From positions 4,134,214 through 4,198,213 of the forward strand of contig OX465117.1 in the NCBI GenBank assembly GCA_949987565.1: a DNA stretch of 64,000 nt, written 5' to 3'. Under the pieces are notes generated by a model. The model searched no databases. It saw only the letters and a program-made list of their open reading frames with translations, and had not been told where the DNA came from. This DNA comes from Luidia sarsii (lineage: Eukaryota > Echinodermata > Asteroidea > Paxillosida > Luidiidae). A program made the translations under genes and the position numbers. Each line of letters begins with the position of its first letter. Position 1 is the first letter of the stretch. Below, piece after piece: positions 43,064 through 54,719 of the stretch.

Positions 43064-44073
43064 CGTTCCAATTTAAAATTGCTGAACGATGCAAAGAGAT
43101 CAATAGTAGGTCGAATTGTGTTTCGAACAATGGCAGCAAATATTTTCGGCTGCATGCTCATTTCTTTATTCAGGCCTTTCCGAGATAGACTGTCTGCCAG
43201 AAAGTTACTATTGCTCGCTACATGGGTTGCTGATAAAAGGATATTCCTTTTGACACACCACTGGTATATAGAAACTGTAATATCGTTCAAGGAGCTCACA
43301 GAACCTCCCATTTTTGAAAGATAAGATACCGTGGTAGTATTGTCTGACTTTATCAAGATATGAATTCCCTTGAGACGACTGCATAGAGAGCACAATGCTC
43401 TGTAAACTGCTGTTAATTCCAGCAAATTGATATGCAGATCTTGCTGGGCAGTATTCCACTTACCCTGGGAAAATGAATCGTCTGTTTCACAGAAAGCTCC
43501 CCAGCCTGTCTTGCTGGCATCTGTGGAAATAATCAAGCCAATAGGAGGAGTTTTAATGGCTGATTTCACTTGCTCATGAGAGAGATTTAACCACCAATGA
43601 ATTTCTCGAATGACGGTTTGGTTTATGGCAATTTTTTCCCAAAAATTACCTTGCTCTTTCTGAAGAGCCAGCATTTTTGCATATTCTAATTTACGAAAAT
43701 GCAATTTTCCTTCTGGAAAAGCGTCAAAGGTTAAAACGATCAAGCCTATGACTCTGGCGAGATCGCGTATGGAGACAATCGGTTTTGAGAGAAGCTGAGC
43801 ACCTTCCCTTTGTAATTTGTCGATTTTCGATGCAGGAACTTTGAGAGTCATAGCAAGTGAGTCAAACTCAAAGCCAAGATAGCATATGCTTGTGTGAGGG
43901 ATTAGGCAAGATTTCTTCCTATTGATAACGAACCCCAATGATTCGAGTAAGTTCACCACAAATGTGGTATGGCTTAAACTTTGGTCAACAGAGGAAGCCA
44001 TTATGAGCATATCGTCCAGGAAGATAACCAGACGAATTCCTTTACTTCTAGCCAAAGCTAGGACTGGTTTCAT
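42895..44073 (-). pseudogene. DIRS reverse transcriptase C-part, RNase H and MTase-like domain
   Basis: Contains RLVIFLDDMLIMA (RT catalytic motif), RNase H motifs LIISTDASKTGWGAF, LLELTAVYRALCSL and IKSDNTTTVSYL, and the PTIDLFASFSNFKLERCVSW domain with FPPVCLLSRIL found after RNase H in DIRS elements. It overlaps the preceding RT frame by 26 bp in a different frame, consistent with one frameshift. Confidence 0.87.
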
Positions 44074-44974
44074 AACTTTCGTAAAAATGCGAGGGGCTGA
44101 GCTCAGCCCAAAGGGTAAGCAAGTAAAAGCATAATAAAGAAAACGTTAGGTAATTCTGCTGACCAGAACACATCGGTATTGAAAAGTAAGCATCTTTCAG
44201 ATCAATCGATGTGAGCAGATCATTGTCCTGCATGATATTTTTCACAAGTTTGACACTTTCCATCTTAAAGTGTTCATACCGAACAAACTTGTTGAGATCT
44301 TTCAAATTTATAACCGGTCTCAGGCCACCCGATTTCTTCGGGATAACGAATATGTTTGACACAAACTTGCATTCGGAACGGAGGATGGGCCGAATGGCCC
44401 CCTTGTTCAGGAGATCTTGAATTTCCTTCTGGATAACACTCTTTCCGTCATCGGAAAGAGATACTTTTGGAGGCCTGCAAATTTGAACAGGTTCCTCCAC
44501 AAAATCAATCTGACAACCAGAAATAGTTTGCAATATCCATCTGTCCGAGGTTATCTGAGACCATTTATCTTTGAAAGATCTCAAGCGTCCAGTAGTCACC
44601 AGACTATCAGATAAGCAAGAAGAAGGTACCGGTACATACCAGTTTTTTGCTTCAGAGGCTGCCTGGCTTGATTCTGCCGGCCTAGATCGGGTATGCTTGC
44701 CCCATGAACGACCTCGACGGTAGCCGCTCGAGTTGTAAGTGAACGAAGATTGTCCATAATTTGGGCGGTCCCGCTCAAATTGCGTGCGACTTCCCGGTGA
44801 ATTTCGGAACTTTGGGGGATATGGGTCAAATCGACGGCCAGTCCCTCGCTGTTTGCAGACCTCCGATGAAGTCAACTTCTTGCCAGCTTTGTATGCCTCT
44901 GAGACTTGCTTCATAGAAGCATTTAAGTCTTCTCCAAATAACAGTTCAGAAACTGGCACGGAGCGAGAGCACAA
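44048..44974 (-). pseudogene. DIRS gag end and reverse transcriptase N-part
   Basis: The first half is Arg/Ser-rich gag-like (RRFDPYPPKFRNSPGSRTQF). The RT part begins with IQDLLNKGAIRPI, FVIPKKSGGLRPVINLKDLN and SIDLKDAYFSIPM. The frame is lost near 44130 and RT continues in the overlapping frame. Confidence 0.85.
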
Positions 44975-45730
44975 ACCCCTGTATTTTTTTCATCGGGTTC
45001 AGGCAGGGTTTCATATCTTCTCTGCGTTTCATGCTAAGCTGAAACGAGGCGCTGCCTGCCAAAGTGATGCCATCGAGGGCCAGTTCTTTAATCCGCTCAA
45101 TCTGCAGCGGGGTACCGGACTTTGCAGATTCACGCAATTCCGTAAGCATAGAAAAGTACGGCAACATGCCTTTAATGACATGTCTCTGTAGTTGCCGAGA
45201 GCCTGCATCTTTGGATCTGGCATTCGCCGGAATCGTGGCCCACAAATCAGGATTGACTCTGGGGGCCGTTTACTGCTGCTGTGTTAGCCGGCCTGGCGTA
45301 TTTGTCAGCAATTGTCGAGTAGACCTCTTTTTTGACTGGCAATGTAACTGCCTTGATAGCTCTGTCCGCCAAACTAGCAAAAACCTCTGGGCCGGAGGCC
45401 TCGGAGGTCTGGTACATATCTCCGCAAGGAAGACTGTCAAAGTCACCCTGATCAAAGTCATGGGGGTAGACGGCTGCCACATTACTGTCCAGCTCAAAGC
45501 TTTGCTGTGGGTCATAGCGGGCACCCTGCTGACCATGAACTTCATCGATCAAGTAATCTTGCTCTCGGGCTTCGTCTTGGCTGGTCTTCAGAGTGTCGGG
45601 CTGTTGTTTCTCCTGCTTGTCTAGCAAGGTAGCAATCATTGTTTGTACATTGGCAAAAGAGGATGACAAATTCTTTATCCCTCGGAATTAGCTTGAAGCT
45701 TCGCTTCAAAGCTTTGGTTGCTAGTCCCAT
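44946..45730 (-). pseudogene. DIRS gag-like region
   Basis: Frames at 45730-45542, 45669-45247 and 45245-44946 follow one another in the right order for a DIRS Gag. They include VQTMIATLLDKQEKQQPDTL, VKKEVYSTIADKYARPAN and SAKSGTPLQIERIKELALDG. Frame breaks separate them. Structural role in the particle is inferred from position only. Confidence 0.65.
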
Positions 45731-46036
45731 GGCCCTGGCCTGGTTGAATCAGTGGGTCAGACGGAGTCTGAAGGTCCTCCATGTTTTCTTGACTGTCCGC
45801 AAGGCTGTGCACACGAAGAAAAGATGTCTCGTACTATCCTGCTTGGGCTTTATACTGGGGCCTACCACAGCGTTGTATTTGAATATAAATAGAAGCTTTG
45901 AATATATTGTGTGGTCCGCATACCTATCACGTGGAAAGGAATGCAAACCCTCTGAAGACTTGTACGAATGTTATGCAATAGAATTATATATATATATATA
46001 GATACTGTAGAATTGAAATCCTTTCGGTCTTTGCAG

Positions 46037-46177
46037 CGGGTCATGGCTTCGACTGCGACTTTGAGGCTGGGTATTGCGGATGGACTCAGTCTCACGACGA
46101 CGATGAGGACTGGCACCGCCATCGCGTGCCATCACCCCTCTCCAACACCGGTCCAGACACTGACGCAACCCCAGGAA
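46037..46177 (+). CDS. MAM-domain protein, exon 2 (start of MAM domain)
   Basis: Acceptor ctttgcag, donor GTAAGT. In phase with exon 1 it encodes GHGFDCDFEAGYCGWTQSHD and DWHRHRVPSP...TGPDTDATPG. The CDFE.GYCGWTQ and TGPxxD blocks mark the N-terminal half of a MAM domain, an extracellular adhesion/oligomerisation module. The right end of the DIRS element lies only about 50 bp upstream of the acceptor. The remaining pyrimidine tract is TCCTTTCGGTCTTTGCAG. Confidence 0.85.
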
Positions 46178-47080
46178 GTAAGTCCGACGCTTGGTGGCAG
46201 CAGACACAACAGAACAGAATGGTGCAGATCAGTAAATCGAGCTCGAGCCGAAGAAAATCCCATTGCTAAGTTCCCCATAATCTGTCAGTTCTTAGAGTTA
46301 TGCTGAAATTTGTACTTTGACCTTCATCTCTTAGATTCTTTTCAATTGTAGTGTCCGTAGCCAATCAGATTTGTTTCTAATTGCCCAGAATAAAAACACC
46401 CCAAAAATGTATAGCCGTCCCCCCGAATTGCTGCAAGAGTATCCTTCCACTTCTACACGCAAATAGGGCCACATTTAAAGCTTTAAATATTTCGAATTAC
46501 ACACAAAACACTTTGAACCTCCAGTTTGTCATAGACAGCACTTGTTGTTCTACAATACATATCAGATAAGTAGCCTCCAAAGACCCTTATTAAAACAAAG
46601 TTATGGATACGTACTTGATAATGTCAATCAGCTCGGCGAAGTCATCTTGGATTGAGTTAGTGCTCCACCAATACATACCTTTCTTTTGTTTACATTGACC
46701 TCCTTTTTACATAGACTCGTTTAGAAATAACACGTTTTCGCGCTGACTTTGTTGAGAATGAGGGTAAGCAGTAGCACTAAACAGATCTATTCGGAAGGGA
46801 GCAGACATCGAAAGGAATCTAGGAGATGCAGGTTGAAACTATAATTTCCAGTACAGACTACATAATAACCCTGAATAACCAATACTTGAACGTGAAGTCA
46901 CATTGTTTTTGTTTTGTTTTACTATGAGCTATGGAAGCTGATTTAGATCGCTGTATCCATTATGAATACAGACCACTACACACAGGTCCAAGCACTTAAT
47001 CCTTTTTACAGTCAGTATTAGTAAGGGTCATGTCTCGCTTTGACTCAGTGCTGCCTTTTTGCCTCAATATCCAATGTTAG
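46178..47080 (+). other. MAM-gene intron 2, nothing recognised
   Basis: About 900 bp of AT-rich intron. No repeat or coding signal recognised. Confidence 0.6.
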
Positions 47081-47227
47081 GTTCCACGATCTACTACTGT
47101 TATTCGTATGGAGGGTATTACTTCCGAAATTCTGCAGTGCTTTTGAGTCCGGAAGTTAAACCAAGCGGGAGTCGAATCTTACAATGGCGACTTCTATTCA
47201 GGTACAACATGTACGGAAGTTACATAG
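47081..47227 (+). CDS. MAM-domain protein, exon 3 (middle of MAM domain)
   Basis: Acceptor aatgttag, donor GTAGGT. Encodes STIYYCYSYGGYYFRNSAVL followed by LSPEVKPSGSRILQWRLLFR and YNMYGSYIG. LLSPxV and F.YNMYGxxIG match the central MAM strands; a tryptophan-containing LQW occupies the place where many MAM domains have a cysteine. Phase 1 on both sides. Confidence 0.83.
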
Positions 47228-47959
47228 GTAGGTACAGCAGTAATTTGAATCTGAAATTAAAAGTACTTTCCCATAATGTCACAGGTTATCTTATTTTACA
47301 ATTGCAATTTCTCTGCCTTTGAGAAAGGTCCTGCTAGGATCGAAACGTCAGGCCCACTAAATTTTTAGATTTTACAATTTATTACGATAAACATTTCATG
47401 TAATAGCTCTTGCAATAATGCAATACATTAAGCTGTCCAAGCTGTTTGCTTATTACAGCCTGAACAAATTTGACAATCGTTACAATTCACTTACAAATGG
47501 TGGAATATCTAATAGTTTAACCCCGAGCAAACTTGAAGATTCAGGCGCTTTTGATGGTCTTAGAACCTGTTGAGCTCATCAACAATCAGACGGAACTCTT
47601 CCTCAGATATCCGGCCGTCCATGAGTGCTTTAAACGTGATCTGCGATGGTGTTCAGTTTACTCTCAGCAAAAAGCTTTGACTTTGACTGCGAGCCGGCCA
47701 CTGGCAAATTTGCCCGAGACCCAAGACTCAAGACCCAAGACAATCGGCGCTGCGATAATAGTTCACCTTGTCATCAGCTGTAAGCAATGCTGTACGTGGC
47801 GACGACAAGGCCATTGACCCCGCGGCGGTACTTTCTGCACAGCGTCGCGCGTTTATCCCTCTCCTCCTCAAGGCGCTAGTTTTTAAGTGGTGCGATTTCT
47901 TGAAGTCGGTAAGAATGGGCCGATGACGTGTACACACGTACGTGTACATGTACGTGTAC
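47228..47959 (+). other. MAM-gene intron 3, first part, with dispersed motif
   Basis: 47313-47368 is the best-preserved copy of the recurring CCTTTGAGAAAGGTCCTGCT...GGATCGAAACGTCAGGCC motif. 47935-47965 is ACGTACATGT simple repeat. No gene recognised. Confidence 0.55.
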
Positions 47960-47969
47960 ACCCATGTTA

Positions 47970-49130
47970 CAATGCTGCGCGTAGTCTGGTTTCGGCCCCC
48001 AATACTTTAATATAGCTATAGCTTTACCTAGAGATGGAAACCAGACCTAGCCTTGACAACCTCTCCAACGTCGCGAAAGGAAAACAGTCATAAGGACTCA
48101 TAACTAATAATAATAATGCGCTACACTTTTCAACCTCGGCCATTATCTGGATGCACGATGCAATATTAGTTTCCGATTGGTACCAGTTTTAATGTACTTT
48201 CATCGTTTCTAAGTTATAGTTCCATGTCTTTGAATATTTTTTTCCGCTTATTTTGATATTATTCCTTCGTCATTCATTTTGAAAGTGGTATGGAGAGAAA
48301 GAGAAGAATACAGGCTTCAATTTGAGAGTATTATCAACCAATTTGTACGATGTCTACAGGGTGCCCTCGGCGGTCGAAAAACGCGAGTTTTACACTTTGG
48401 GGGCTCTACGTACAGCGGCCGCACGGAGCGATTTTCAACTTCCGATATTTCAAAAAATATAAGACAAATCCTCAATTTTTCTGGAATCCAAGAAAGCGTA
48501 TCTTTGAGGGACGGAAAAACCATAAAACGTGATTTTTTGCATAAAATTAATTATTGAAAATTCTCTCAGTCGTCGGGTGCACTGCGCGTCCATTTTGTCC
48601 AAGGTTTCATAACTCACGGCTTTGGGGTCAAGTTGAACGATTTTCGTCGCGCAGTAACGCCTCTCAAACCGCACTAGAAGACAAGAAGTCTACATTTAAT
48701 ATGTTTTCACAAGCCAAGCTAGGTTTTTGAGAAGCCTTTACAATGAATCGAGTGATCTTAAGTTTGTATCCGGTAGACAAATATACACGTTCGGCATTGA
48801 TTTGTTGGACTGGTCAGAGCACGTACTTCGGTTGCTGTCTGGCTCTATAAACTATGCCTGTAATAAACATTACTTTATTTGTTAGAAAACAAGTGTGTAA
48901 GGACTGGTGGAAGTCTACTAATCATTGCGGACTTATTGAGTGCACACACACTGGAGGGCGGTCTCGCAGCGTGCACAAATCACGATGACGAGTACGATCC
49001 CACAAGACGTTTTTTGGTGAAGATTTTGGTCGACAAATGCCTTAAATTTCTGACACCAAACATATTTATTTTCATTTTTAACCCATGTGAAAAAAAACCC
49101 AAAGGTGATAAAACGTTCACGGTTTTGCAA
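47970..49130. mobile_element. Second copy of the shared hAT-like internal module
   Basis: Colinear with the interiors of the elements at 25743 and 57215. Shared landmarks are CTGGTTTCGGCCC, GGAAACCAGACCTAGCCTTG, CAATTTGTACGATGTCTACAGGGTGC, TAATAAACATTACTTTATTTGTTAGAAAACAA, GTCTACTAATCATTGC and AAATGCCTTAAATTTCTGACAC. I could not define its termini. Confidence 0.65.
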
Positions 49131-49254
49131 AAATCAAAACCGAAAACCATCTCCAAGGCAAAACTTAAAAAACCTGGAAAAACCGCTCAAACTATACACT
49201 ACAGTCCGCCCCCCCCCCCCCACGAAATTTGGCAGCCCACCGCCCCCGCCGCCC

Positions 49255-49450
49255 CCCATGGAAAAATTCATGGCTACGCCGCTGCGCTAATCGCGGGTCA
49301 AACGGGCTGCGGAAAACCCGTATAATGCAATTGTTCTCGATCTGCTAAAGAAGGACGCCTATCGCGGCATGCTTCGTCATTATTGTTATCCCATGCCCAA
49401 CATTACGATACAACCAGTCGTATATCGGCAACGTAAAACTCACCCTATTA
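49255..49450 (+). pseudogene. Remnant of a Polinton/adintovirus-type packaging ATPase (FtsK/HerA)
   Basis: About 195 bp. A Walker A-like AGQTGCGKPV (Ser/Thr after Lys replaced by Pro) is followed by an in-frame stop, then by LLKKDAYRGML, and after a frame slip by a CPTLRYNQSYIG segment. Order and spacing resemble the N-terminal part of packaging ATPases of Polinton/Maverick and adintovirus elements. Only this scrap remains; no capsid or polymerase is seen nearby. Assignment is by motif memory and should be searched. Confidence 0.5.
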
Positions 49451-49736
49451 AAGTGTTGCACCGACCATCCGGCTGAGGGCGCTAGAGCCACTGTGCGGTC
49501 GCCGCCCCGGCTGGCGAAGTTGGCGGTCCGTCGTACCGTACCGTCTAGAGAGGTCGTCCTCGGTTCGCGAGTCAAAAATTGTTCATGATGTCCTCAATTA
49601 TATTATTGTCTTACAACAATTTTTATGAGGATATTTGTAAAGGTAAAAAAGATGACAAATTTTGTACCCCACTAAGAAAAAGAAGCTTGCCAATATTATG
49701 TTTGTTCACTTCGGGTCCCTATAGCTAGATGCAGAA

Positions 49737-50864
49737 TGTAGAACCTCTCTGTAGTATAGCCCTCCAGAGTGAGAAAACCCCTATGTTGTGTAGCCCCTCC
49801 AGAATGAGAAAATGTACACCCCCATAATTTTGTTGGTATTGGCCCAGACAGGGGAGAGTGTGGGTTGAATGTACATGTACACATGTACATGTACATGTAC
49901 AGTACACTTTAACTTTTTAAGCAAAGCGACTGTGTGCATTCGGACCACCATCTCTCCATTGTCTTTGCCAATAAAGGTATGTACATGTACATGAATCATT
50001 ATTGCTTTTCCCTCGTTCCTCATTCCCATTGTATTCATCAGTGATTTGTATTGATTCATCTGAAGAGGTAAATTGTTCTTTTATCTACATATGTATAGCC
50101 ATTCCTCCATGCTTTGATTGAGATGAGACAGAAACTTTGTTGATTCACTTTGCTAGTTTCCAAAGTTAGGTTTGAATGATTAGGTTTTAGTGTGGACACA
50201 TGGATTTGAATTAGTGATCCTTAGAGAGTCCAGTAGTTGACTAGTTGACATTATTGTTACTGCATTATGACTTAAGATTGAAGTACTGTATGTGTAGTGG
50301 AATCTACAGTATGCTAAGTGTCTCTGCATAGTGTGTGTATAAGAGAAGCTAATCACTGTAGCTAGCTATGCATATTGAGGCTAGGTAGGACAATGGTTCA
50401 CTTATACTGGAGATAAGACCAGCTGTTGCAGTGTGGGCTCACTGAGGGAGTGTTGTACCCCTGAGGCCATTCCTTGGAGGGAGTGGAGACCCACATTGGA
50501 GTAGGTTGCTATGGCAACTAGGGTACTGGTTAGAGGCTTAGATAAGCAGTTGTGGCCAAGGGACCAGGAGTTGTTTTCCCTGAGAGTTCTGCTTTGTTTA
50601 CAAAGTTGGCCAGTCAGTAGAAAGTCCTGTTTCTAGGGCTTGAGAGCATTGACTGTGGCAGCCAGTAAGGGAATTGACCTTAGTTTAGATTTGTATGTTT
50701 GTAGTGAGTATGTTGTACTCTTTTGCTTGATCATTGGTTGATTAAACTACACTTTCACATTGTTAAGTAAAGCGACTGTGTGCATTCGGACCATCTCTTC
50801 ATTGTCTTTGCCAATACAGCTAGTGAAACCAACGTAACCCGAACCAGATGGTTGGAGGGTAACA
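49737..50864 (+). repeat. Left LTR, long form (about 1.13 kb)
   Basis: Begins TGTAGAACCTC and ends GGGTAACA. It contains a direct repeat of about 70 bp, at 49905-49977 and 50751-50817 (CACTTT...AAGCGACTGTGTGCATTCGG...CTTTGCCAATA), absent in duplicate from the right LTR. Confidence 0.85.
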
Positions 50865-50866
50865 AA

Positions 50867-50884
50867 TTTGGCGACCCTGCCAGG
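50867..50884 (+). other. Primer-binding site
   Basis: TTTGGCGACCCTGCCAGG lies 2 bp after the left LTR, the position and style of a gypsy-type tRNA primer-binding site. The tRNA is not determined. Confidence 0.6.
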
Positions 50885-51057
50885 ACCACATAAATCTTTA
50901 TGTGGCTGACCAGACACCACCAAGAACATCCCTGATTCGCAGATGATGGCCTACCAGAGCGACTGGCAGTACAACACCAGTTAGAACTGGAAGCAGCCGG
51001 AGACATCAATCACTGGCCAAACCAAGCAATTGATCTGACTACAGCGGGAATGGGACC

Positions 51058-52330
51058 ATGGAGAGTTTGCTGGAGTTGCAGCAGAAGGTGGTCAGCCAGC
51101 TTGGCCGACTGCAAAGAGAGCAACTACAGCAGGTGTGTGAGAAGCTGGGTGTCAATGCACAGACAACCAGCACAGAGAACACCTGCCTGGTCCTCGTCAG
51201 AAGGCTGACCCGTCACCTCAACAGTGAGGCCATTGAAGAAATGGAGGACAGTGGGCAGAAGATCTTTGAAGATCTGCACAACTTCCTCGTAGACATCACT
51301 ACAGGAACAACAGGCACCCCCACTGACCTGCCAGTCCGACCGGTTGCACCCATCACACCAGGACCGACCACCACAGCCACACCAGACACCACCTCCAACC
51401 CAACAGCCATCCCAGTACATCAGATGATGGGACTGCTCCAGAAGGAGTTCCGAATCATCGGCCAGGTTGGTGAGCCCGGCCAGAGGGATAGGCTCTCCCA
51501 CAGCAGCCTGATCCGCCAGATCGAGAACGGGCTCCGGAAGGGCTACAAGGAGGTGGAGATCACCGAGGCGGTTATCGGATCGATAGCCCCAGGCCTTCCC
51601 TTGAGAAGTTATCTCGAGGGCAAGGAAGAGCTAACGCTGGTAACCCTGCGGGAAATCCTTCAGGCCCACTATTGAGAGGGAAACACGACCGAGTTTTACC
51701 AGCATCTCTCGTCCGCATCGCAGGGGAACACAGAGTCTGCCCATGACTACTTGGTGAGGACTCTAGATCTCCGCCAGAAGATCCTTAAGGCAGCCATGAT
51801 GGAGTCAACCATCAAGTATGACCCAGCGCTGGTGCAGAACATGTTTCTGCACTCCTTCTACACTGGGTTGTTGAATGACAACATCCGGAATGAAGTCAAG
51901 CCGCTACTGGTGGACCCAGGCACCACAGATGAAGCCCTCTTTCGGCAACTCAAGATCGCCGAAGGCAGGGAGATCATTGTGCCTGGCCAAGCAGAAGAAG
52001 GCTAAACCTGCAGCAAATGTTCAAGAAGTCAGTGCCTCCGAAAACCAGCAGCGTGATCTGATGAAGCAGCTTCAACAGATCCAGGCTGACTTAGCTGCCC
52101 TCAAGACCTCCACTTCACGACAGGCTGACAAGCCCAAGGCCAGAGAAAGCACCGCCAGGAACCAGCCTCATGAATGGGGTTGCCAGGGATGTCGCCAAGC
52201 TGGGAAAGGCAGAGATTGCAACCACTGTTTCACCTGTGGCAGCTCTGAGCACTACCACTGGGGCTGCAAGAAGCGCCGACAACCCAAGCCATCGGGAAAC
52301 GAGAGCAGGGCGAGCGGCGGGGATGTGTAA
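51058..52330 (+). pseudogene. Ty3/gypsy gag
   Basis: Starts MESLLELQQKVVSQLGRLQR. An in-frame TGA at 51673-51675 interrupts it. The same frame continues with EFYQHLSSASQGNTESAHDY and the capsid-like LVQNMFLHSFYTGLLND. A frame change near 52000 leads to a nucleocapsid part with a CFTCGSSEHYHWGC zinc knuckle (C-X2-C-X4-H-X4-C). Broken. Confidence 0.82.
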
Positions 52331-52443
52331 CTGCCCTGACATCCCAACAGTCCCCAACAGCACCAACAGCCCTTAGACCCCAAGGGGCTGAACCCCATCT
52401 CCCAGCATCAGCACCCAAATATGTACCACAAAGTGTAGCCCTC

Positions 52444-53827
52444 ATGAAGATGGCCGCAAGATTCTACAGGCAGAACAGCAGGATCGCCAAGCTGGTTGGT
52501 CCGAGGTACATTATACAGTGCACTCTTGCCACTGTTAAGTGCTTTATACACGCTGGTGCATCTGAACAAATGACAGTGATGTTTGAGGCGGACGTGGAGC
52601 CCCAGTGGCCCATAGGCCTTGATGTGGGGGATGCGATCCTTACCATCCCGAAGGGAAGTTCCTGCCGTATCATCATCATTGTTTCCAATCCCACTGGTCA
52701 TGACATCACCATTGGGAGGAAGACTTGCCTTGGCTCATTACAGGCCATCGAGTCCATACTGCAGAGGGAAACTCATGCTGAGATATGTAAGCAACAAGGG
52801 GGCTCTGTGGTCAGTGTTGCCCATCTCAATATTGACAATGCTGAGAGCTGGGATCCACCTATCCACCTTGACCATCTTCCAGATGAGCAACGGAGGATAG
52901 CAGCAAAGATGCTTCGAGGGGAGTCCAGAGCCTTTGCCCGTGATGAACAAGACATGGGGAGCATTAAACATCTCCAGATGGATATCAAGCTGAACGACAC
53001 CACCCCTGTGCAGCGGACCTACCAATCCATTCCTCGTCCTCTGTACCGGGAAGTGAAGGATTACCTTATCGATCTCCTGAACCGGGGATGGATCCAGAAA
53101 TCATCTTCTGAGTATTCATCGCCGGTAGTCTGCGTCAGAAAGAAAGATGGGTCCCTGAGACTCTGCGTGGACTACTGACAGCTTAATCTGAAGACGATTA
53201 CTGATCGTCAACCCATCCCACGCATTCAAGATATGCTTGACAGTTTGGGAGGCAACCAGTGGTTCTCCACGCTGGATCAAGGCAAGGCATACCATCAGGG
53301 ATTCATGACAGAAGAGAGCCGCCATTTGACAGCCTTCGTGACTCCCTGGGAGTCTCCCTGACTCCCATTCTCCCTGGCTACGAATCCCATTCGGCCTCAA
53401 GAATGCCCCAGCTGTCTACCAATGGTACATGGAGTCCTGCCTTGATGACCTGAACAATGAAGTTTGTATGGTCTACCTCGACGATGTGCTGATCTACAGC
53501 ATGACCTTCGCAGGCCACGTCGAGAGAGTGCGGAAAGTTCTTTGTCGCATGCAGGAGCATGTCATGAAGTTGAGACCCGCTAAGTGTTCTTTATTTCAAC
53601 CCCAAGTAAAATATCTTTGTCGAGTTGTCTCAGCTGATGGCCACTGCATGGACTCTAAAGAGACGTCTGCTCTTGATGCACTGATAGAGAAGCGGCCTTC
53701 AACTGTTACTGGAGTCCAACAAGTTCTTGGCCTTTTGGGCTACTACAGGCGCTATATTTCAAACTTCTACCAGCGTGCCAAGGTGCTGTATGACCTTCTG
53801 AAGCAAGACCAGACCCAAGCCAAGTGA
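52444..53827 (+). pseudogene. Ty3/gypsy pol: protease-region remnant and reverse transcriptase
   Basis: The first part lacks a recognisable aspartic-protease active site. RT begins with QRTYQSIPRPLYREVKDYLI and WIQKSSSEYSSPVVCVRKKD. A TGA at 53176-53178 falls in the CVDY-QLN motif. Further frames give the FSTLDQGKAYHQGFM block and, from 53429, VYLDDVLIYS (catalytic YLDD) with LGLLGYYRRYISNF. At least two frame changes. Confidence 0.87.
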
Positions 53828-53837
53828 TCACCCAAAT

Positions 53838-54653
53838 ATGACCGACGTCATGGAAACCAACGAGGACCGATCGAAGAGCAGAGTCCAGAGGAGAAAGAAC
53901 GACTCGGTGGTGTGGGAGCCAAAACATCAGGACGCCCTGGAGTCAATCCTTGACTGTCTGCGGCAGCCACCAGTCATGGCATATCCTGATTTCTCCCTCC
54001 CCTTTCTTCTGCACACAGATGCATCCCAGGACGGCCTCGGAGCGGTCCTTTACCAGAAACAAGATGGTAAACCTTGAGTCATTGGATATTGTTCCCGAAC
54101 ATTATCCCCAGCTGAAAAGAACTACCACATGCATTCAGGAAAACTTGAATTCCTTGCACTCAAATGGGCAGTAACAGAGCACTTCTGTGACTATCTATAC
54201 TATGCCAAGCACATCACGGTGTACACGGATAATAATCCACTCACCTACATCCTCTCCACGGCCAAACTAAATGCAACAGGACACCGCTGGGTGGCAGAGC
54301 TTGCAGACTACAACATGGAGATCAGGTACCGTCCCGGAAAGGCGAATGGAGATGCAGACACTTTGTCTAGAATCCCACAGAGTATAGAGCAGCTGGAGAG
54401 TTCCCAAACCAAGGAAGTATTCCCTGACATCATCAAGGCAGCGAGCCAGGGGATCATATCTCAGTCCAACAGTATCAGGGCTTGGGCGCAGGCACTCTCC
54501 ACTGACGATGCCACCCCAGGGACAGTACATACACCCATTCAGCAGTTCAGCAGGGAGGAAATCAAGCTGGTACAGGAGGATGACTCCGCTATCAAAAACC
54601 TTGGAAGACTGCCCACAAGAAGGGAGTGGAAGGGTGAGCCAAAGAAGGCTTAA
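53838..54653 (+). pseudogene. Ty3/gypsy RNase H
   Basis: FSLPFLLHTDASQDGLGAVL and then KLEFLALKWAVTEHF and YTDNNPLTYILSTAKLNATG give the three RNase H motif regions, ending with RYRPGKANGDADTLSR. A TGA at about 54075 and a frame change near 54120 break it. Confidence 0.85.
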
Positions 54654-54719
54654 ACACTTCTTCACGAGTGGGGGAAACTCCACATTGATGGTGATGGAGT
54701 TCTCTGGCGAAAGACCAGT

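Larger units (their letters stand above)
41302..45985 (-). mobile_element. DIRS-type tyrosine-recombinase retrotransposon
   Basis: Inverted terminal repeats of about 147 bp at 41313-41461 and 45820-45965 (GTACAAGTCTTCAGAGGGTT...). Near the 3' end sits an internal complementary region in two parts. 41571-41590 complements the left outer end (41305-41321). 41636-41680 complements the right outer end 45941-45985 over 45 bp. This split architecture is the hallmark of DIRS elements, which replicate through circular DNA and insert by tyrosine recombinase without target duplication. Gag, RT, RNase H, methyltransferase-like and recombinase regions run minus-strand with frameshifts. Confidence 0.93.
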
